Assembly (NCBI GenBank): GCA_007135795.1
Contig: SLIE01000385.1
Span: 1 to 10,828 of the forward strand
Source: Desulfobacterales bacterium
GTDB lineage: Bacteria; Desulfobacterota; Desulfobacteria; Desulfobacterales; Desulfosalsimonadaceae
DNA length: 10,828 nt
Direction: 5' to 3'
The position numbers and the translations under genes were made by a program. Below are positions 5,989-10,828 of the stretch, piece by piece. Position 1 is the stretch's first letter. Every line of letters begins with the position of its first letter. Under the pieces are notes generated by a model that saw only the letters and a program-made list of their open reading frames with translations, had not been told where the DNA came from and did no database searches.

Positions 5989-7524
5989 TTAACCCTTTAA
6001 AGATTCCTTGCGAGGGCGACCTTTGGTGGCTGCATCAACCTGCAATGCTCTTAGAAGTCCATAGCAGGCAATCAAAAGAAACAGAACCATTGGCAGGGCG
6101 GGGGTCAGCGACGCGGTTCGCAGCGCGGTAAGACCACCGGCAATCAACAGGGTCGCAGCTACGACGCCCTCTGTGATGCACCAGAATGCGCGATAGGTTT
6201 TGGGAGGATTGGGATGCCCGCCGGACGTCACCATAACGTCGACAAATGATCCCGAGTCAGAGGATGTGACAAAAAAGATGACAATCAGTAAAATTCCCAA
6301 TGCGGAAGTTATTGCAGTGAGCGGCAAATGCGCGAGCATAGCAAACAATGATAGCGCCTCATCTTCCAGTGTTGGGCCGGCAATCCCGCCGGGACCGAAA
6401 TGCTCGACAAAAAGAGCAGTACCGCCTGCCGCCGCAAACCAGAAAAAACCGATCAGCGTCGGAACCAGGAGCATTCCGACGATAAACTGACGAATCGTTC
6501 GACCGCGAGAGATGCGCGCCGTGAATATACCCACGAAGGGAGACCAGGCAATCCACCAGCTCCAGTAAAACAAGGTCCAATCGGCTTGCCACGCGCCATA
6601 TGCGATCTGATCCACCCGAAAGCTGATGTTGAACAAATTCTGAAAGTAATACCCAAGGCTCGTGGTGAACGTTTCCAGGATATAAAGGGTGGGCCCGAAG
6701 ATTACGATGAAAACCAGTATCACGCCGGCCAGGCTCATGTTGAACTGGCTCAGGCGACGTATGCCGACTTTAAGCCCCGTGACCACCGAAATCGTTGCCA
6801 ACCCTGTAATGAAAGCAATGATGAGAAGCTGAACCCCTAAATGGATCGTCACCCCTGCAACCTCACGCAATCCGGCATTGATCTGCATGGCTCCAAGGCC
6901 CAGGGACGTACCAACGCCAAATAATGTACCGACTGTGGCGAGGATATCAACGACGTGACCAATCCACCCGTGAATACGATCCCCAATCAGCGGATACAGA
7001 AGTGAACGCGGTGCCATCGGCAATCCATGACGGAAGTGGAAATAAGCCAATGGAAGGGCAAAAGAAATATATATTGCCCAGGGATGAAGTCCCCAGTGAA
7101 AATAGGTATAAAGCATTGCATCCCGGACGGCGGCATCGGAACGTGCATCGACTTCCAGGGGAGACAGATAATGTTCGATCGGCTCTGCAACACCAAAGAA
7201 AACCAGCCCGATCCCCATGCCGGCGGCCATGAGCATCGCAAACCAGGTCAGGTCCTTAAACTCAGGTTGTGCCTTTTCGCCTCCCAGCCGAATCCGGCCA
7301 AACGGACTGATGGCAAGGAAGATCACAAAAATCAGAATTGCTGTTACCGCAAGAATGTAGAGCCAGCCGAAATTTGTGACGATGAAGGTCTGTACGGATT
7401 GAAACGTAACAACGGCATGCCTGGTGAACCCGGCCCCGTATATTACGAAAGCGACAATCACGGCTACCGAACCCAGAAAGACCGGCGGATTCATGGTTTC
7501 CCGAAAATTCCGAATCATCTTCAT
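5989..7524 (-). CDS. BCCT-family betaine/choline/carnitine transporter (BetP-like)
   Basis: This 511-residue inner-membrane symporter of quaternary-ammonium solutes such as glycine betaine has about twelve hydrophobic segments. The family glycine motif is 'AGMGIGLVFFGVAEP' (101-115), which keeps the GMGIG form of Na+-coupled BetP rather than CaiT or BetT variants. The tryptophan signature around 312-345 has Trp312, 316, 321, 323, 324 and 327, then 'GIFTARISRGRTIRQF'. 'SSDSGSFVDV' at 431-440 is also conserved. Both tails are short: about 14 residues before the first membrane segment and a 20-residue basic C-terminus, lacking the long osmosensory tail of BetP. The start at 7524 has a poor ribosome site but overlaps a candidate leader ORF by ATGA. 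An alternative ATG at 7494, with GGGA upstream, would remove ten residues. Substrate choice is inferred from the motif only. Confidence 0.93.
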   Translation of the reverse strand: MKMIRNFRETMNPPVFLGSVAVIVAFVIYGAGFTRHAVVTFQSVQTFIVTNFGWLYILAVTAILIFVIFLAISPFGRIRLGGEKAQPEFKDLTWFAMLMAAGMGIGLVFFGVAEPIEHYLSPLEVDARSDAAVRDAMLYTYFHWGLHPWAIYISFALPLAYFHFRHGLPMAPRSLLYPLIGDRIHGWIGHVVDILATVGTLFGVGTSLGLGAMQINAGLREVAGVTIHLGVQLLIIAFITGLATISVVTGLKVGIRRLSQFNMSLAGVILVFIVIFGPTLYILETFTTSLGYYFQNLFNISFRVDQIAYGAWQADWTLFYWSWWIAWSPFVGIFTARISRGRTIRQFIVGMLLVPTLIGFFWFAAAGGTALFVEHFGPGGIAGPTLEDEALSLFAMLAHLPLTAITSALGILLIVIFFVTSSDSGSFVDVMVTSGGHPNPPKTYRAFWCITEGVVAATLLIAGGLTALRTASLTPALPMVLFLLIACYGLLRALQVDAATKGRPRKESLKG

Positions 7525-7598
7525 ACGTCAGTTTTTTCCGCAATGATACTTATTTTGATATCACTGTTTATGGGGGTGCTGAGCCTTGATATTCTCAT
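7521..7598 (-). CDS. Candidate 25-codon leader ORF overlapping the BCCT start
   Basis: The minus-strand ATG at 7598 is preceded by GGAGGGG (7608-7614) at 9 nt spacing, much better than anything before the transporter. The frame encodes MRISRLSTPINSDIKISII and ends after 25 codons in a TGA that overlaps the transporter ATG (ATGA). This is the classic arrangement for translational coupling. The peptide has no recognisable family and could be a pure leader. Chance is possible, since a short ORF with a purine-rich stretch is not rare. Confidence 0.4.
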   Translation of the reverse strand: MRISRLSTPINSDIKISIIAEKTDV

Positions 7599-7932
7599 CG
7601 ATACCGGCCCCTCCGCAAATCCTGTTAAAATAATCTGAAAATCACCTTAGATAAAAACCGGCTTTCAGGGGCAGAAACAGACAGGCGTTTGAATCAGCTG
7701 TTTGACTTGTAAGAAATTGCTGAACCAGAAAATAGATGAGCAGTAGATCTTCATTCTAAAAAAATAGTAACCACAACGCCGAAGATGTCAAAACCGTTAA
7801 CCGATCAAGACCATGGACTCGTTAAAAGGCGTGTAATCGGAGTGTGACGGTCAGGCGATTGCCCGGACGCTGTCTGGGTTTCGGAGAGAGCGGACATAAC
7901 CGGTATCAAGCCTGTATTTTTTATGCAGAATT
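7599..7932. other. Intergenic region between the BCCT leader and the tRNA terminator
   Basis: No convincing gene is visible. The region should contain the transporter promoter, reading leftwards, but I find no -35/-10 pair with a good match. A 7-bp stem with a 3-nt loop and one G-T pair sits at 7862-7878 (CCCGGAC-GCT-GTCTGGG). GACTCGTTAAAAG at 7816-7828 resembles a motif downstream of the PpiD gene. Confidence 0.5.
7815..7830. repeat. Short repeat related to the 10536 motif
   Basis: GGACTCGTTAAAAGGC here resembles AGACTCGTAAAAGTCGC at 10535-10551, differing by one inserted T and a divergent end. Both are in intergenic DNA. It may be a decayed copy of a dispersed repeat; two copies in one window are weak evidence. 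Confidence 0.3.
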
Positions 7933-7980
7933 GAAAACAAAAGACCGGCAACCTGTCCATCGATACAAGTTGCCGGTCTT
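7933..7980 (-). terminator. Rho-independent terminator of the tRNA-Ala gene
   Basis: A perfect 12-bp stem, GTTGCCGGTCTT (7969-7980) with AAGACCGGCAAC (7941-7952) and a 16-nt loop, is followed on the minus strand by TTGTTTTC. It begins 12 nt past the tRNA 3' end and points the same way as the tRNA. Confidence 0.85.
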
Positions 7981-7992
7981 ATAGTCTTTAAT

Positions 7993-8068
7993 TGGTGGAG
8001 CTGAGGGGACTTGAACCCCTGGCCTCTTGACTGCCAGTCAAGCGCTCTCCCAGCTGAGCTACAGCCCC
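7993..8068 (-). tRNA. tRNA-Ala, anticodon GGC, encoded CCA
   Basis: This 76-nt cloverleaf on the minus strand decodes GCC and GCU alanine codons. The acceptor stem GGGGCTG pairs with CAGCTCC, with one G-U pair at the third position. The D arm is GCTC/GAGC. The anticodon stem CTTGA/TCAAG encloses the 7-nt loop CTGGCAG, giving anticodon GGC. The T arm is AGGGG-TTCAAGT-CCCCT. The 3' end has discriminator A and an encoded CCA. It lacks the acceptor G3-U70 in the exact form TGCC but has G3-U70 as a G-T pair in the DNA, the alanine identity element. It is a single-gene unit with its own promoter and terminator; no integrase or attachment-site duplication is visible beside it. Confidence 0.97.
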
Positions 8069-8082
8069 GAAATTATCTACCA

Positions 8083-8112
8083 AACATAGAAAATTCAGGT
8101 GGGTTTTGTCAA
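8083..8112 (-). promoter_or_regulatory. Sigma-70 promoter of tRNA-Ala
   Basis: On the minus strand, TTGACA (8107-8112, perfect -35) is followed after 18 nt by TATGTT (8083-8088). Transcription would begin about 8 nt before the mature tRNA. The position, orientation and perfect -35 box support it. Confidence 0.7.
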
Positions 8113-8614
8113 CAGGATTCTATTTATTTTTTAAAAAAGTTTCTGAGCGCGGTATTTTTTTGCCAATTCCCGAGGGGATTCGAGTTGAGGATGAGGCTTT
8201 GTGGAAATTGCGGATCTCCCTGCTTATTCAGTTGCTGACGCCAGGCACAGCCGATCCAGCACAGCGCAAGGAAACATGATGCCTACGTTATATAAAGGAT
8301 TGACAAAAAAGGCGGTAATAATTAATAGTATAGGAGATCATCGCTTGCCTGATCAATCCGGTGATGGTCTTGGTGCATTACCACAACGCTGTCGAACTGA
8401 AATGCTAAAAACCAAATACCTGTAACATCCCGACAAATGGAAACAGGTTATTGCAACAGTCATATGCCACATGGCTTAGCTTCTTCTGGAGACCTTACCA
8501 AAACTCCTGATTTACAACCGCTATGTTAACCTTTGAACATATTTGCTTTCAGAACAGCTTTATGTCATTATGGCATGATAATTTTTAAAGTATTCACAAA
8601 AGGGGTTATTGAAC
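8113..8614. other. Gap between the tRNA promoter and ppiD-like gene, no convincing gene
   Basis: About 500 bp without a supported coding region. A + strand TTGACA at 8300-8305 has a poor -10 (TAATAG at 8323-8328, 17-nt spacing). It is followed by AGGAGA before a TTG at 8345 that opens only a 26-codon frame; I treat this as unproven. The PpiD ribosome site AGGGG (8601-8605) ends the region, and no strong promoter for that gene stands out. Confidence 0.5.
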
Positions 8615-10528
8615 ATGCTTGATGCAATGCGGAGAAGTGCCAGATCATTTGGCATGAAATTCGTCTTGATGATGATCGTTTTGACATTTGTATTCATGGG
8701 TGCCGGATCTTTTTTCACCCGTAGTCCGGATGAAGTTGCAAGCGTAAATGGCGAACCCGTTACCATTGAGGAGTTTCAGAATACATATGCGAATATCGTG
8801 GAAAACATTCGTCAACAATTTGGCGGAAACGTTGATCCTGAATTTTTGAAGATGTTGAACCTGGAACGCCAGGCACTCGATTCCATTATCGATAAAAAAC
8901 TGCTTCTGCAGGTCGCAGCGGAGAAATCCCTCCATGTGCCGGATGAAGCACTCATCGACGCCATTGCCCGAATTCCAGCGTTTCAGACAAACGGCCGTTT
9001 CGACCAGCAGAAATATGAAACGCTGCTGAGGCAAAACCGCCTTACACCACGGCAGTTTGAAGCAATGCAGAAAGAATCGATCCTGGTCCAACAGATACAA
9101 GACTTTGTCGTCAACACTGTAACCGTCTCTGAAAGCGAGGCACGTATTTGGTATAATTGGGACAACACCAAAATAAACATTGATTATGTTACTTTTTCAC
9201 CCGCTGATTTTATTGATGACGTCGCTGTTTCAGAAGATGAAATCAAGGCATATTATGAAGAGAACAATAATAAGTACAGGGTTCCTGCCAGAACAAAGGT
9301 CCGGTACATAAGCTTTCATCCTGAAAAATTCGTTCAGGAAGCAATAGTCTCCGATGAAGAGATCGCCGCTTATTATGCCAGAAACGAAAGCGAATATAAA
9401 ACACCGGAAACGGCAACCGCCAGCCATATCCTGATCCGTGTTCCGGAAGACGCCACGCCTGCGGAAGATGAAGAAAAACGAGAAAAAGCCATTGAAATAT
9501 ATAATGAAATAAATGATGGGCAGGATTTTGCAGACCTGGCACGTCAACACTCCGATTGTCCGAGCAGTGAGGACGGTGGCAGCCTGGGTACTTTTTCCAG
9601 GCAGGATATGATCGAGCCGTTTTCTGACAAAGCGTTCTCCCTGGAACCCGGCGAAACCGGGGAGCCCGTTCGCACCATGTTCGGATGGCATATCATTCAA
9701 ACAGAGGAACGCCAATCAGAAACGATTATTCCGCTCGAGTCGGTTGAAGATGACATCAGGGCTGAGTTGGCCAGACAAAAAACAGGCGATGTCGCTTATG
9801 AGCGGGCCATGGAAATGTATGATATATCATTTGATGCTGACGACCTGGTGGAAAATGCCCAAAAATTCGGATATGAAATCGAAACAACCAACTTTTTCAC
9901 CAGATCTCAAGGTCCCGATAATATCAGAAATGCTCAAGCATTTACAAACGAAGCCTTTGAATTGCCGCTTGATCAGATAAGCGATATTCTTGAAATAGAC
10001 AATGTTTACTACCTTCTGCAGCCGATTGAACGAAAAGAGTCTGAGATACAAGCGCTTGAGGATGTAAAGACGGATGTGGAAAAGGACCTGAAATCGGAAA
10101 AAAGCATCATCGCAGCAAGGAATGCAGCGGAATCTCTTCTGGAAAATGTCCGGACATCTGAATCTTTCACCGAAGCTGTACATGATAATAATCGCATCGT
10201 CGCTTCCACTGGGCTATTTAACAGGAATGATCCGGTTCCCGGAATCGGCCGTTCTCCCGAATTTGCAAAGGCCGCTTTCAACATCGCTGAAATCAGCAAA
10301 GTTCACGATTCCGTGGTAAAGACTTCCGGCAAATATTTCGTGCTGCGCCTTACGGATCAAATGGTACCGGATGAAGCCGCATTCGTAGAGAACAAGGAAC
10401 AAACCATAAGGAACCTGGAAGCCAGAAAACAAGAGGAAACGTTTGCAAACTGGATGGAAAACCTTCGGCAAAACAGTGACATTAAAATATCAAACAGATT
10501 CTCACGCACGTTTGATGAAACTATTTAA
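8615..10528 (+). CDS. ppiD: PpiD-type membrane-anchored peptidyl-prolyl isomerase / SurA-like chaperone
   Basis: This 637-residue periplasmic folding factor is held in the inner membrane by one N-terminal helix. I prefer the ATG at 8615: AGGGG lies 9 nt upstream, and 'MLDAMRRSARSFGMKFV' matches the PpiD start; a TTG two codons earlier would be only 3 nt from that site. Residues 1-13 are cytoplasmic and basic, 14-31 are the membrane helix, and about 38-165 the SurA-N-like chaperone region ('VASVNGEPVTIEEF'). Residues 205-264 hold two copies of a helical linker element exactly 40 residues apart. A parvulin domain follows at 268-366, with His271 in 'SHILI', Cys315 in 'HSDCPSSEDGG', and His359 in 'FGWHII'. 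The catalytic positions are kept, unlike inactive E. coli PpiD. The C-terminal 270 residues are a helical PpiD-like region. The length is close to E. coli PpiD (623). It acts on outer-membrane and secreted clients emerging from Sec. Confidence 0.92.
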   Translation: MLDAMRRSARSFGMKFVLMMIVLTFVFMGAGSFFTRSPDEVASVNGEPVTIEEFQNTYANIVENIRQQFGGNVDPEFLKMLNLERQALDSIIDKKLLLQVAAEKSLHVPDEALIDAIARIPAFQTNGRFDQQKYETLLRQNRLTPRQFEAMQKESILVQQIQDFVVNTVTVSESEARIWYNWDNTKINIDYVTFSPADFIDDVAVSEDEIKAYYEENNNKYRVPARTKVRYISFHPEKFVQEAIVSDEEIAAYYARNESEYKTPETATASHILIRVPEDATPAEDEEKREKAIEIYNEINDGQDFADLARQHSDCPSSEDGGSLGTFSRQDMIEPFSDKAFSLEPGETGEPVRTMFGWHIIQTEERQSETIIPLESVEDDIRAELARQKTGDVAYERAMEMYDISFDADDLVENAQKFGYEIETTNFFTRSQGPDNIRNAQAFTNEAFELPLDQISDILEIDNVYYLLQPIERKESEIQALEDVKTDVEKDLKSEKSIIAARNAAESLLENVRTSESFTEAVHDNNRIVASTGLFNRNDPVPGIGRSPEFAKAAFNIAEISKVHDSVVKTSGKYFVLRLTDQMVPDEAAFVENKEQTIRNLEARKQEETFANWMENLRQNSDIKISNRFSRTFDETI

Positions 10529-10535
10529 GCAAACA

Positions 10536-10596
10536 GACTCGTAAAAGTCGCAAAATCGTTGAAGATGGCTAGGTTAAAAGTCGCGATCAGATGGCT
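10536..10596 (+). repeat. Short tandem-like repeat after the ppiD gene
   Basis: TAAAAGTCGC occurs at 10542-10551 and 10575-10584, each followed by ATGGCT (10565-10570 and 10591-10596) after unequal spacers. The first copy is preceded by GACTC, so GACT...AGTC can form a small palindrome. It lies in the untranslated end of the ppiD transcript and may be a decayed mobile or regulatory repeat. Confidence 0.4.
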
Positions 10597-10689
10597 TTGT
10601 AACAGTTCAAAATCAAGGGTTGCGCGCAATTGGACTTCCAAGGAACTTAATTCGGCAAATCTGATTTCCATGATTCCCGGGATTGCACG

Positions 10690-10742
10690 ATAAAAAAACC
10701 AACCCCGCGGATGGCGAAAGTATCCAGCCATCCGCGGGGTTG
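10690..10742 (-). terminator. Strong 15-bp GC-rich hairpin, T-tract on the minus strand
   Basis: CAACCCCGCGGATGG (10700-10714) pairs perfectly with CCATCCGCGGGGTTG (10728-10742) around a 13-nt loop. Reading leftwards it is followed by GTTTTTTTA, a proper rho-independent signature for the minus strand. In the + direction no T-tract follows, but the stem could still end the ppiD transcript. All minus-strand frames from the right edge are closed within about 45 nt, so no gene it would serve is visible. Confidence 0.75.
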
Positions 10743-10801
10743 ACTGAAAATGGCAAGTTTTGTGCAAACACCATGTCCTGATTTTTCAAAGAGAGAAAAA
10801 A

Positions 10802-10828
10802 ATGGGATTATTCACGACCGGCGGCATC
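10802..10828 (+). CDS. Possible start of the next gene (9 codons, truncated)
   Basis: An ATG preceded by the purine-rich AAAGAGAGAAAAA opens a frame reading MGLFTTGGI to the window edge. The sequence is too short to assign a family. A 60-bp gap follows the hairpin, consistent with a new + strand transcription unit. Confidence 0.35.

Noticed and set aside
7027..7638. 203-codon + strand frame antisense to the BCCT gene
   Set aside because: A shadow of the well-supported transporter; low-complexity, polar translation with no domain.
7993..8068. tRNA-Ala as an integration site of a mobile element
   Set aside because: No integrase gene and no duplicated tRNA 3' end are visible within the window.
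10525..10767. 80-codon minus-strand frame overlapping the right-hand hairpin
   Set aside because: It runs straight through the 15-bp hairpin and has no ribosome site or recognisable domain.
1..10828. CRISPR array, toxin-antitoxin pair, phage or insertion-sequence genes
   Set aside because: No regularly spaced repeats, transposase motifs or paired small ORFs of the expected kind were seen on either strand.

Overview
The window most resembles a Gram-negative anaerobe of the Desulfobacterota (sulfate-reducer-like). The evidence is a complex molybdenum-enzyme fragment, a periplasmic L,D-transpeptidase, a PpiD-type inner-membrane chaperone, a BetP-like betaine carrier, a tRNA with encoded CCA, and moderate GC with AT-rich intergenic gaps. 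This placement is inferred from gene content, not from a database search.

Left part (1-2640, + strand): the C-terminal end of a DMSO-reductase-family molybdopterin oxidoreductase overlaps by ATGA with a class III nucleotidyl cyclase that has a cysteine-containing, GAF-like N-terminus. After 14 nt comes a PrmA-like methyltransferase whose N-terminus looks like a winged helix rather than the L11-binding domain. The spacing suggests one transcription unit. Next is a convergent minus-strand L,D-transpeptidase (2692-3177), followed by a 658-bp AT-rich gap that ends in an excellent Shine-Dalgarno.

Middle (3836-7640): an unusual aldo/keto reductase with a fibronectin-III-like C-terminus runs on the + strand. 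It faces two minus-strand genes: a small 88-residue hypothetical protein and a BCCT-family Na+/betaine-type transporter. The transporter start has a poor ribosome site but overlaps by ATGA a candidate 25-codon leader ORF that has a strong Shine-Dalgarno, which suggests translational coupling.

Right part (7641-10828): a minus-strand tRNA-Ala(GGC) with a visible promoter and a rho-independent terminator, then about 500 bp without a convincing gene, then a full-length PpiD/SurA-like peptidyl-prolyl isomerase on the + strand. A short repeat-containing stretch and a 15-bp GC-rich hairpin follow, and the window ends just inside what may be the next + strand gene.

Most of the window is ordinary housekeeping or accessory content. 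The best candidate for something less described is the molybdoenzyme / cysteine-bearing GAF-cyclase / winged-helix methyltransferase cluster, which could be a redox- or metal-responsive signalling unit. Nothing in the sequence proves that function.
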